Positions 14,321-20,432 of a stretch of DNA of 20,432 bases are shown in pieces. Numbering within the stretch: position 1 is the first letter of the stretch; each line of letters opens with the position of its first letter. The notes beneath the pieces are model-generated. The model was not told the DNA's origin, ran no database searches, and worked only from the letters and a program-made list of their open reading frames with translations. The stretch lies in NCBI GenBank assembly GCA_002411105.1, contig DHQX01000036.1:105077-125508 (forward strand), in the 5' to 3' direction. This DNA is from Christensenella sp. UBA5327 (lineage in GTDB: Bacteria; Bacillota; Clostridia; Christensenellales; Aristaeellaceae). Both the position numbers and the translations under genes were made by a program.

Positions 14321-15292
14321 TCAAATCACAGGTTTTGCTGCTGCCAGCAAGCTTTCAACTGACGCGCCATCCAGCACCGCCACGGCATGGCTGACCCTGC
14401 CGGCTTCATCAAACCAGCTGATCAGGCCCTCGCCGCCGGGGTTAAAGCTCAGCAGTGCCTCAGCCTGCCCCATTGGCTTGATATCCCACTGCTGCCAGCG
14501 GATATAGGTTGCAGAGGGGTTGGGTTCAAGGGCTGGCAGCGCCCAGTGGATATACGCCGTGCCCTCCAGCAGGTAGCGCACCGCCCCGCGGGGCAGGGCG
14601 CCGGGATACAGGTAAAACTTGACCTGCTCAGCCCCTGCCGGCGCCTTCAGTTCAAACCCCAGGGCGTCGGCAATTTTCTGGCTGTCGGCTTCCTCCGCAA
14701 AGCCCAGGGAGGCGACCAGCCAGCTATTGGTTGCTTCTCCGCCGGGAAGGACCGGCGGCTCCTCCTGTTCCCATTCGCTCATGTCGCCGCTCAGGGCCAT
14801 GAGCTTTGTCAGCGTCACCCCATCATCCATGGACAGACAGTACAGGGCGGCCATGCGCAGATCATACCACAGGGCAACGCCCGGCCCGCCCTGCGTATAC
14901 ATCACCAGGCCATCATTGATGCCAATTGGCACCTGGCGTATCACCGCCCAGTCCTCATACACCCCTGATATATCCTTGATTTCGGTGGCGGAGGTGACCC
15001 GCACCACGTAGCGCACACCAGACAGCTCAAAATGAGCCTGGGCAATGACCGTGCCCTCAGGATCATCAGCGGGGGCATCGATGTAACTGTATGTGAGGTT
15101 TTCGGCCCCTTCGGGCATTGCGGGCAAAAATTGCCCAGCGGCCTTCTCCGCCTCCTCGCGGGTGGACTCGTGGATGGGGTTGGGAACGCCAGCCTGAACG
15201 GCTGGGGCCTGTTCTGCGCTGGAGGCTGACAGCATCGGCATAGAAACCCCCGCCAACAGAGCAAGCACCACAAATATGCTAAGAGCTTTCAT
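14321..15292 (-). CDS. Exported protein with two similar halves, DUF4367-like
   Basis: A 323-residue protein with a signal peptide (residues 1-25, MKALSIFVVLALLAG then ASS-A). The first half (about 45-170) resembles the DUF4367 type: a MPEGAENLTYSYID stretch, YVVRVTSATEIKDISGVYED, then VALWYDLRMAALY. The second half (about 198-323) repeats the same order: PAGAEQVKFYLYP, TAYIHWALPALEP, then GLISWFDEAGRVSHAV. I infer an internal duplication. No catalytic motif is visible and function is unknown. The ATG at 15292 has GGAGG six bases upstream; the frame extends to 15421 but that part overlaps the upstream gene. It lies 25 bases after the SH3b protein gene, so the two are probably co-expressed. 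Confidence 0.85.
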   Translation of the reverse strand: MKALSIFVVLALLAGVSMPMLSASSAEQAPAVQAGVPNPIHESTREEAEKAAGQFLPAMPEGAENLTYSYIDAPADDPEGTVIAQAHFELSGVRYVVRVTSATEIKDISGVYEDWAVIRQVPIGINDGLVMYTQGGPGVALWYDLRMAALYCLSMDDGVTLTKLMALSGDMSEWEQEEPPVLPGGEATNSWLVASLGFAEEADSQKIADALGFELKAPAGAEQVKFYLYPGALPRGAVRYLLEGTAYIHWALPALEPNPSATYIRWQQWDIKPMGQAEALLSFNPGGEGLISWFDEAGRVSHAVAVLDGASVESLLAAAKPVI

Positions 15293-15317
15293 TCTATTCC
15301 TCCTGTTTTTAACGTGA

Positions 15318-16436
15318 TTACTGCATTTCATAGGCGACCATGCCCGCGGCGATGTAAGCGGTGGAGCCGCTGGGCAGCTGGATCTGGTACCAACCCTTCT
15401 TAGGGATCGCCACCACATCATACACCGCGCCAGGATCCACCTTGCCCACGATGGCAGCGCTCATGGAGGGTTGGGCCCTGAGATTGGCCTGACGCTCATG
15501 GGTGATGGTCACCTTGCCAAGGAAGTGATAAAAGGAATTGTACAGCCTGTAGACAGCCAGGATGGCATCCATCCTGGTCAGCGGGTGGCTGGGGAAGAAA
15601 TCATGCCCCGTATCCAGGGACAGGACCGGCTTTTTGCTGGCGCCGTCCGCATGGTCCAGGATAGTGATCACCATATTAAGCATGGGAAGCCCCCGCCAGT
15701 CTGCACTCCCCGGTAGGGAGGTGACGCCGGCATACTGTTGGCAGGTTTCCACATCCGCCGCGTCAGCGAGATAGGGGTCATTGGAATGGTTCAGCATGGG
15801 ATCGCTCTCCCCCATGTCGATGAGCGCGCCGTACATCTCAGCCGCCGCCACGCCGCGCAGCACGATGTTGTAGGCAGCGCCCGCGTTTGAAGCCTGGTAA
15901 TCCGCAAGCGTCAGGTAGACATGGTTTCTCATGGCGGATGGATTCTTGGTCTTGAGCCTGATGGCGCTGGTCAGAAGCCCGTCAAGTTCCTGCCAGGTGC
16001 AGTTGCCCTCAGCGGTCATGCCCTGGGGCACCAGCCCCAGTTTGCGCGCCGCGGCGATTTCGCGGCTGATCAGCTCCTCAGGGCTGGGCGGCGGTGTCAC
16101 CACAGGTTTTTTGGTGGGCTTGGGTGTGGGAGGCACAAAGGGCTTGGGCTTATGGCTGGACAGGTACTGGGTTCTGACATAGCCATTGTACATGCCATAC
16201 TGCACATGATACCAGACCATGCCGACAAAATCTGAATACACCAGCACCTCAGCGCCATAAGGGATCTTGGCGATCACCGCGGCGTTGGCGTCCGCCTCCG
16301 CGCGCAGATTCAGTTTTTTGCCATCAGAGGTCTTCACGTACATCCGGGAAGCGCCAGGATCGTAGATTGAGGCCGACGCAGGCAGGAGGGCACACAGAAG
16401 GCAAAGGGCGGTGACGAGGCTTAACAATCTTTTCAT
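15318..16436 (-). CDS. Exported protein with N- and C-terminal SH3b domains
   Basis: A 372-residue exported protein. A signal peptide covers residues 1-23 (ending ASA). A bacterial SH3 domain follows at about 32-93 (KKLNLRAEADANAAVIAKI then GYVRTQYL), then a Pro/Lys linker at 96-120. A helical middle has two stretches that look like diverged S-layer homology repeats, at 123-161 (ARKLGLVPQG) and 278-301 (FFPSHPLTRMDAILAVYRL). A second SH3 domain ends the protein at about 308-366 (ANLRAQPSMSAAIVGKV). SH3b domains usually bind cell-wall peptides, so a wall-associated role is inferred. The ATG at 16436 has a weak GGGG site. The S-layer assignment is tentative. Confidence 0.87.
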   Translation of the reverse strand: MKRLLSLVTALCLLCALLPASASIYDPGASRMYVKTSDGKKLNLRAEADANAAVIAKIPYGAEVLVYSDFVGMVWYHVQYGMYNGYVRTQYLSSHKPKPFVPPTPKPTKKPVVTPPPSPEELISREIAAARKLGLVPQGMTAEGNCTWQELDGLLTSAIRLKTKNPSAMRNHVYLTLADYQASNAGAAYNIVLRGVAAAEMYGALIDMGESDPMLNHSNDPYLADAADVETCQQYAGVTSLPGSADWRGLPMLNMVITILDHADGASKKPVLSLDTGHDFFPSHPLTRMDAILAVYRLYNSFYHFLGKVTITHERQANLRAQPSMSAAIVGKVDPGAVYDVVAIPKKGWYQIQLPSGSTAYIAAGMVAYEMQ

Positions 16437-16512
16437 GGTGGGTCCCCTTCTTTCTCAATGTTTTTATGGGTCCGCAGTGTTCTGGCGGTTCATGGGGCAT
16501 CCTGTCACAAAC

Positions 16513-16546
16513 AAAAAACCACCCCCACAGACAGTGTAGGGGTGAT
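16513..16546 (-). terminator. Intrinsic terminator after the penicillin-binding protein gene
   Basis: On the - strand ATCACCCCTACA pairs with TGTGGGGGTGGT (12 bp, two G-U pairs) around a 5-base loop, followed by TTTTTTGTTTG. It closes the FHA-FtsW-PBP unit and separates it from the two exported-protein genes. The 16437-16617 interval otherwise shows no clear promoter for those genes. Confidence 0.8.
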
Positions 16547-16617
16547 TGAAGCTTGCCGCATGGCCCAAATGGGCTATTTTTTATGATGTGTGCCGGGGCA
16601 TCTGTACGCGGATGATG

Positions 16618-18024
16618 TCAATCGTGCCTGAGATGTCGCAATTGGCTGAAGATGGTACCCGCCAGGGGAGCAGCCGCCTGACCGCCGCCGCCTGCGTCCT
16701 CCACCACCACGCACACCGCATAGGGCAGATCGGGCTCGTCCAGGAAACCGACAAACCAGGCGTTGGTCTCTGCCTGACCTGCCACCTGGGCGGAGCCGGT
16801 CTTGCCGCTCACCTTAAGGCCTGATACGGCAGCGCGCCTGGCGGTGCCGCTGGTGACCACCGCGCGCATGGCGTCCGCGATCACATCCGCTTCATGGGCT
16901 TTCAGCGGCGTTTTATAGACCCGGGGCGTGATGCTGCCCCGGGTATTGCCGGCGGCGTTGCTGGCCTGGAGCAGGATTTTGGGCTCCATCATCACGCCGT
17001 CATTGGCGATGGCGGCGGTGATCATGGTCATATGCAGGGGCGTCAGCAGCAGCGCGCTCTGCCCCGCCCCGGTCCAGGCGATCTCCTTGTTGACCCGGTT
17101 GGTGGTAGGATAGACAGAGTTTTCAACCACCAGATCGGTAAACAGAAAATGGTCATCCATGCCAAAGGCCTGCCCTGCCTTCCTCAGCGCCTCATCCCCC
17201 ACCTCAAGCGCCAACTTGGCAAAGGTGATGTTGCAGCTGACCTCCACCGCTTTTTTCAGGTTGATCGTGCCGTGGGATGCCATGCCCGCATCGGTGACCA
17301 GCGTGTCCCCCACCTGATAGGCGCCGGTGCATTCATAGGTCTTGGTCATGGCATCAGGGATGTTTTTCAGCGCCGCCGCCAGCGTTACCACCTTAAAGGT
17401 GGAGCCGGGAGCGCTCAGCCACCGGGTGGCCTTGTTCCAGAAGGGCTTCAGGGGGTCTTCCTCAATGTCCTTGGGAATATTCATGGGGTCAAACACCGGA
17501 AAGCTCTGCAAACTCAGCAACTCCCCGGTTTTGTAGTTCATCACAACAACAGCGCCCGCTTTGCCGGCGGGGAAGGCCTTTGTGATCGCCAGGGAAAGCC
17601 CTGCGTCAATGGAGATGCGCAGGTCATTGCCGCGGCGCCTGGTGCCTTGAAAAGCCTGGCTGAGCCGGTCGACAAAGGAATCGGTGAAGCCATACAGGTA
17701 CTGGGCCATGAAGGACTCCACCCCATAGGCCACGTTGTTGGCGCTGTCGCCAATCACATGCACCAGGGCGCTTCTGAGCGCCGGGTCATTGTTGTAGGAG
17801 CGCTTTCCGCTCTCATCGCTGCTGGCCAGCAGCGTGCCGTTCCTGTCGTAGATGCGCCCGGGGATGACGTCCGCCTTGTGCCGCCGGGCATAGACATTGG
17901 AGGCAGAGGAGAACCAACGGTTGCCATAGACAGCCAGGCTGTACGCCCCATAGCCCACCAGAGAGCCCAAAAGGAGGAGCACAGCAAACACGATGATGCG
18001 CACGTTGCGCTTGATCAGCTTCAT
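16618..18024 (-). CDS. Class B penicillin-binding protein (transpeptidase)
   Basis: A 468-residue D,D-transpeptidase that cross-links peptidoglycan. One membrane anchor lies at about residues 9-33. The short N-terminal pedestal starts with IPGRIYDRNGTLLASS (54-69), the class B pattern. The catalytic set is complete: SxxK is S208-T-F-K211 in APGSTFK, SxN is S263-C-N265, and KTG is K408-T-G410 in SGKTGSAQV. It is shorter than FtsI/PBP2B of Bacillus and has no PASTA domains, which is closer to actinobacterial PbpA. The ATG at 18024 shares one base with the upstream TGA and has GGAGG upstream. It is paired with the FtsW/RodA gene, its likely partner. Confidence 0.95.
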   Translation of the reverse strand: MKLIKRNVRIIVFAVLLLLGSLVGYGAYSLAVYGNRWFSSASNVYARRHKADVIPGRIYDRNGTLLASSDESGKRSYNNDPALRSALVHVIGDSANNVAYGVESFMAQYLYGFTDSFVDRLSQAFQGTRRRGNDLRISIDAGLSLAITKAFPAGKAGAVVVMNYKTGELLSLQSFPVFDPMNIPKDIEEDPLKPFWNKATRWLSAPGSTFKVVTLAAALKNIPDAMTKTYECTGAYQVGDTLVTDAGMASHGTINLKKAVEVSCNITFAKLALEVGDEALRKAGQAFGMDDHFLFTDLVVENSVYPTTNRVNKEIAWTGAGQSALLLTPLHMTMITAAIANDGVMMEPKILLQASNAAGNTRGSITPRVYKTPLKAHEADVIADAMRAVVTSGTARRAAVSGLKVSGKTGSAQVAGQAETNAWFVGFLDEPDLPYAVCVVVEDAGGGGQAAAPLAGTIFSQLRHLRHD

Positions 18025-19262
18025 CAGCTTTCCTCCCCAATCAGTGCTATCATCTGGTCTTCCTTGATGTCCTCCTGGTTCACACTGGCCACCCCCTGTA
18101 GCAGCCCCATGATGCCCAGGCTGCTGATGAGGGAGGTACCGCCATAGCTCACCAGGGGCAGCGTCACCCCGGTCAGGGGGATCAGTTTGATGTTGCCGCC
18201 GATGATCACAAAGGCCTGGAGCGCGATAAAGGAGGCGCAGCCCAGCGCCAGCAAGGTATGAAACTTGGTGCGGGAGCGCATGGCAATGCTGACTCCGCGG
18301 ATAAAAATCAGCGCGTACACCGCTATCACGCACAGCCCAAATAACACGCCAAACTCGTTCAAAATCACCGAGAAAATGAAGTCAGTGGAGTACTCCGGAA
18401 TCACATTGGCATTGCCCAGGCCAAGCCCGGTGCCCCAGAGGCCACCATTGGCCATGGCGATCAGGGACTGGACGATCTGATACCCGCTGCCCCGGTGATC
18501 CACCCAGGGGTCCACCCAGATCGCCACCCGGCGCTTCACATGGCTGAACATGGAATAGCCCAGCACAGCGCCTGCTGCGGCCCCTGCCGTGCCCAGGCCC
18601 AGGACGGTGAGGCTGCCGGTGGCGCTGAAGATCAGGATCAGCGTGATGCCATAGTAGATAAGCGCCGTGCCCAGATCTTTTTGCAGCATGAGCAGCACCA
18701 GGCAGGCGCCTGCGAAGATCATCGCCATCATCACGCGCCGGCGGGAGAGCAGGAAGGCCAGCACCACCAGATGGGCCAGCTTGGCAATCTCACTGGGCTG
18801 AAAACTCACGCCAAACAAGGCGATCCAGGCCTTGGCCCCGTTGCGTTCCCGGCCAAAGAACACCGGCATCGCCATCAGCACGACAGCCGCCACCGCCACC
18901 AGGGGCACCGTGGCTTTCAGCCGCTGCCAGAAGCGGATATACAGGATGCCCAGAAGCATCACGCCAAGGCCCAGGGCATACATGACGATCTGGTTCATAC
19001 CCCGCTCCGGGTCCATCCGGTACAGGGTGAGGATGCCCACCGCACAGAGGAAATTCGCCATGCCCAGCAGCAGCGTGTCTGCCGGGAACAACCGGGGCAG
19101 AAGCAGGGTGGTGATGTGAAGCCCAAGGGGCACCAGAATGGCCAGCACAAAGGAAAGCCAGTTGAAATCCTTCAGCCCCAGCAATAAAAAAGCCGAAAAC
19201 ATGAACAGCATCATGGGTTTTACCAGCCTGCGCTCTGCGGGGCGGTGCCTATCAGTATCCAT
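18024..19262 (-). CDS. FtsW/RodA/SpoVE family peptidoglycan polymerase
   Basis: A 412-residue polytopic membrane protein of the SEDS family, which polymerises lipid II into glycan strands. About ten hydrophobic segments are visible. Conserved blocks are FQPSEIAKLA, QKDLGTALIY, GYQIVQSLIAMANGGLWG, PEYSTDFIFSVILNEFG and LPLVSYGGTSLISSL. The sequence does not decide between division (FtsW), elongation (RodA) and sporulation (SpoVE) roles, so no symbol is given. Two adjacent ATGs exist (19265 and 19262); the second has GGGAGGG at the better distance of six bases. The start overlaps the FHA gene end by 11 bases and the stop overlaps the PBP start by one base, so the three are translationally coupled. 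Confidence 0.96.
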   Translation of the reverse strand: MDTDRHRPAERRLVKPMMLFMFSAFLLLGLKDFNWLSFVLAILVPLGLHITTLLLPRLFPADTLLLGMANFLCAVGILTLYRMDPERGMNQIVMYALGLGVMLLGILYIRFWQRLKATVPLVAVAAVVLMAMPVFFGRERNGAKAWIALFGVSFQPSEIAKLAHLVVLAFLLSRRRVMMAMIFAGACLVLLMLQKDLGTALIYYGITLILIFSATGSLTVLGLGTAGAAAGAVLGYSMFSHVKRRVAIWVDPWVDHRGSGYQIVQSLIAMANGGLWGTGLGLGNANVIPEYSTDFIFSVILNEFGVLFGLCVIAVYALIFIRGVSIAMRSRTKFHTLLALGCASFIALQAFVIIGGNIKLIPLTGVTLPLVSYGGTSLISSLGIMGLLQGVASVNQEDIKEDQMIALIGEES

Positions 19263-19974
19263 CATGGCCCTCCCACTCCTGAGGCGGCTGCCAATACTCA
19301 CCATCTATGGGCACATCCTCCTGCGGTGTCCGGTATTCATCCCGCGGCGGCGGAAAGCCAATGTCAACAGAAACAGGCCAACTCTGGGCAGCCTGGCTGA
19401 AATCAGACTCGCCCGGCGGCAGCGGCGGAGGGGCTGCCATCACCATCTGCCCGGACCAGACATCCTCTTGCGCCAAAGGCTCTGCCATGTATGGTGCGGC
19501 TGGCACTGTCTTGCGCTCCGGCACATCCAGCCCCTCAAACAACCGGAAGCGATAAGCCCTGCCGCCAATTTCCAGCACCGAGCCATGCAGCGCATAATCC
19601 CCGCCAGGCCGGATGCCTTCGTCATCCAGCCGCATGCTGTGCTTGCGGTGGCTCGGGATGAGTTTGATCCCATACCCAGCCCGGAAGGCAATCTCCACCG
19701 CCCGGCGCCGGATATCATCCAGACGGATGTCGCTGGCGCGCCCCGAGCCTATCATCCCCTCCCGGGGCAGGGGAAAAGCCTCGCCGGTTTCAAGGTCCAC
19801 CAATTCCCCCACCAGGCCCGCATCCGGCAACTGACGCAGGGTTTTCCGATAGAGCCGGTTGTCCTTTTGCATAAGCCGCACGGCGCGCCAAATGATCAGC
19901 ACGGCCAAAAAGACCAACCAATATCGCAGGCCCATGGAGACCAATTCAAACACCGGAGATGTCAGTCCGCTCAC
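19252..19974 (-). CDS. Membrane-anchored FHA-domain-like protein
   Basis: A 240-residue protein with a short extracellular or free N-terminus, one membrane segment at about residues 16-36 (YWLVFLAVLIIW), and a cytoplasmic part with FHA-like sequence at about 56-147 (GMIGSGRASDIRLDD, GSVLEIGGRAYRFRLF). A Pro-rich acidic tail follows. FHA domains bind phosphothreonine. The core Arg of the GR motif is present (R79), but the usual SRxHA is IRRRAVEI, so the conserved Ser and His are missing. I chose GTG at 19974: GGGGGAG is four bases upstream and a TATAAT lies at 20001-19996, which places the longer GTG start (20013) before the likely transcript start. It is the first gene of the FtsW-PBP unit. 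Confidence 0.82.
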   Translation of the reverse strand: MSGLTSPVFELVSMGLRYWLVFLAVLIIWRAVRLMQKDNRLYRKTLRQLPDAGLVGELVDLETGEAFPLPREGMIGSGRASDIRLDDIRRRAVEIAFRAGYGIKLIPSHRKHSMRLDDEGIRPGGDYALHGSVLEIGGRAYRFRLFEGLDVPERKTVPAAPYMAEPLAQEDVWSGQMVMAAPPPLPPGESDFSQAAQSWPVSVDIGFPPPRDEYRTPQEDVPIDGEYWQPPQEWEGHDGY

Positions 19975-19995
19975 CCTACTCCCCCTTGCCGGGCC

Positions 19996-20004
19996 ATTAT
20001 ACCA
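19996..20004 (-). promoter_or_regulatory. Extended -10 promoter of the FHA-FtsW-PBP operon
   Basis: On the - strand TGGTATAAT is an extended -10 with a perfect TATAAT. A -35 is weak (TTAAAC with 19-base spacing). Transcription should start near 19989, about 15 bases before the GTG at 19974. Confidence 0.6.
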
Positions 20005-20059
20005 TGTATTCACCTGCTGTGTTTAACGCGATGAATATTTAATAAATGCTTAAGAAAAC

Positions 20060-20083
20060 AAAAAACCGCCCGATATAGGCGGT
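20060..20083 (-). terminator. Terminator of the tRNA operon
   Basis: On the - strand ACCGCC and GGCGGT form a 6-bp stem with a 7-base loop, followed by TTTTTTGTTTTC. A small GGACGT/ACGTCC hairpin (20095-20109) lies between it and tRNA-Cys in the 3' trailer. Confidence 0.8.
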
Positions 20084-20118
20084 CAAACCTGGTTGGACGT
20101 CCCACGTCCCGTTTTGTT

Positions 20119-20193
20119 TGGAGGCGCCACCCAGATTCGAACTGGGGAATAAAGGTTTTGCAGACCTTCGCCTTACCACTTGGCTATGGCGCC
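20119..20193 (-). tRNA. tRNA-Cys (GCA)
   Basis: A full cloverleaf can be drawn. The acceptor stem is GGCGCCA with TGGCGCC, the anticodon loop is CTGCAAA (GCA at 20161-20159) and the T-arm is CCCAG-TTCGAAT-CTGGG. The discriminator is U73, typical of tRNA-Cys, and CCA is encoded at 20121-20119. Confidence 0.97.
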
Positions 20194-20202
20194 GTTTGCC
20201 CG

Positions 20203-20225
20203 GCTGCCGGGCTTGCCCCGGCAGC
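20203..20225. other. Perfect hairpin in the tRNA-Gly/tRNA-Cys spacer
   Basis: GCTGCCGGG and CCCGGCAGC form a perfect 9-bp stem around CTTGC in the 57-base spacer. No T-run follows on the - strand, so it is not a terminator. It may help tRNA precursor processing. Confidence 0.5.
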
Positions 20226-20250
20226 AAGAGAAGCGGAATCTGTCCCGACG

Positions 20251-20326
20251 TGGAGCGGTAGACGAGACTCGGACTCGCGACCTCAACCTTGGCAAGGTTG
20301 CGCTCTACCAACTGAGCTACTACCGC
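20251..20326 (-). tRNA. tRNA-Gly (GCC)
   Basis: The acceptor stem is GCGGTAG with CTACCGC, discriminator U, and encoded CCA at 20253-20251. The anticodon loop TTGCCAA gives GCC (20293-20291). The D-loop keeps the GG pair (AGTTGGTA). The T-loop reads TCCGAGT, so position 55 is C instead of the near-universal U that becomes pseudouridine. Confidence 0.95.
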
Positions 20327-20329
20327 ATG

Positions 20330-20405
20330 TGGTGCCTTGGGGCGGAATCGAACCACCGACACGTAGATTTTCAGTCTACTGCTCTACCGACTGAGCTACC
20401 AAGGC
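20330..20405 (-). tRNA. tRNA-Phe (GAA)
   Basis: The acceptor stem is GCCTTGG with CCAAGGC, discriminator A, and encoded CCA at 20332-20330. The anticodon stem-loop GTAGA-CTGAAAA-TCTAC gives GAA (20372-20370). The T-loop TTCGATT is normal. It lies three bases before tRNA-Gly. Confidence 0.97.
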
Positions 20406-20409
20406 ATAC

Positions 20410-20432
20410 TGGCGACCCGGAAGGGGCTCGAA
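20410..20432 (-). tRNA. 3' end of a further tRNA (possibly Asp)
   Basis: The window ends inside a fourth tRNA: T-loop TTCGAGC, T-stem CCCTT, acceptor 3' strand CCGGGTC, discriminator G and encoded CCA. The anticodon is outside the window. G73 suits tRNA-Asp but does not prove it. It is four bases before tRNA-Phe. Confidence 0.8.

Noticed and set aside
16563..16586. Small GCCC-AAAT-GGGC hairpin followed by a T-run on the + strand
   Set aside because: It looks like a weak terminator, but no + strand gene ends here and on the - strand it has no T-run. Probably incidental.
16894..18147. Long open frame on the + strand (417 codons)
   Set aside because: It is antisense to the penicillin-binding protein with all its catalytic motifs. 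It has no ribosome site or recognisable domain.
19138..20034. + strand open frame opposite the FHA gene
   Set aside because: It crosses the ends of two genes and the promoter of the FHA operon; the composition is that of a shadow frame.
1..20432. Mobile elements, CRISPR arrays or phage genes
   Set aside because: I saw no transposase, integrase, regularly spaced repeats or long terminal inverted repeats. tRNA genes at the right end are possible insertion sites, but no integrase or duplicated tRNA end is visible.

Overview
This window is a GC-rich stretch of a bacterial chromosome with ordinary housekeeping content. The gene families point to a Firmicute of the Clostridia type. The evidence is a SAM-I riboswitch before metK, a plsX-acpP-rnc-smc-ftsY operon, a c-di-AMP receptor (DarA/PstA) next to holB and ricT, and strong AGGAGG-type ribosome binding sites with TTGACA/TATAAT-like promoters. 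The exact lineage is an inference and cannot be fixed from the sequence alone. I see no insertion sequence, phage gene, CRISPR array or integration site.

Layout, left to right. Positions 1-554 (+) hold the 3' end of a CoA-transferase beta subunit, closed by a terminator. metK (-) and the uridine kinase gene udk (+) diverge from 2053-2123, and metK has a complete SAM-I riboswitch in its leader. mntP (-) converges on udk, and its probable terminator lies inside the udk coding sequence. A second divergent promoter pair (3354-3425) serves mntP and a lipoprotein with four peptidoglycan-binding domains (+). From 5091 to 11555 (-) runs the plsX-acpP-rnc-smc-ftsY operon, which links phospholipid synthesis, RNA processing, chromosome condensation and membrane targeting. 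A third divergent promoter pair (11596-11666) separates it from darA-holB-ricT plus a small acidic ORF (+), the same neighbourhood as yaaQ-holB-yaaT in Bacillus.

From 14321 to 19974 (-) is a cell-envelope region. It encodes an FHA-like membrane protein, a FtsW/RodA-type glycosyltransferase and a class B penicillin-binding protein in an overlapping unit. After a terminator come two exported proteins of unknown role, one with two SH3b domains and one with an apparent internal duplication. The right end (20119-20432, -) is a tRNA operon reading (unknown)-Phe-Gly-Cys and ending in a terminator.

I found no clearly new multi-gene system. The observations most worth checking are the degenerate FHA domain coupled to FtsW/PBP, the exported protein pair behind it, the altered recognition helix of the acyl carrier protein, the possible attenuator before rnc, the mntP terminator inside udk, and a tRNA-Gly whose T-loop has C instead of U at position 55.
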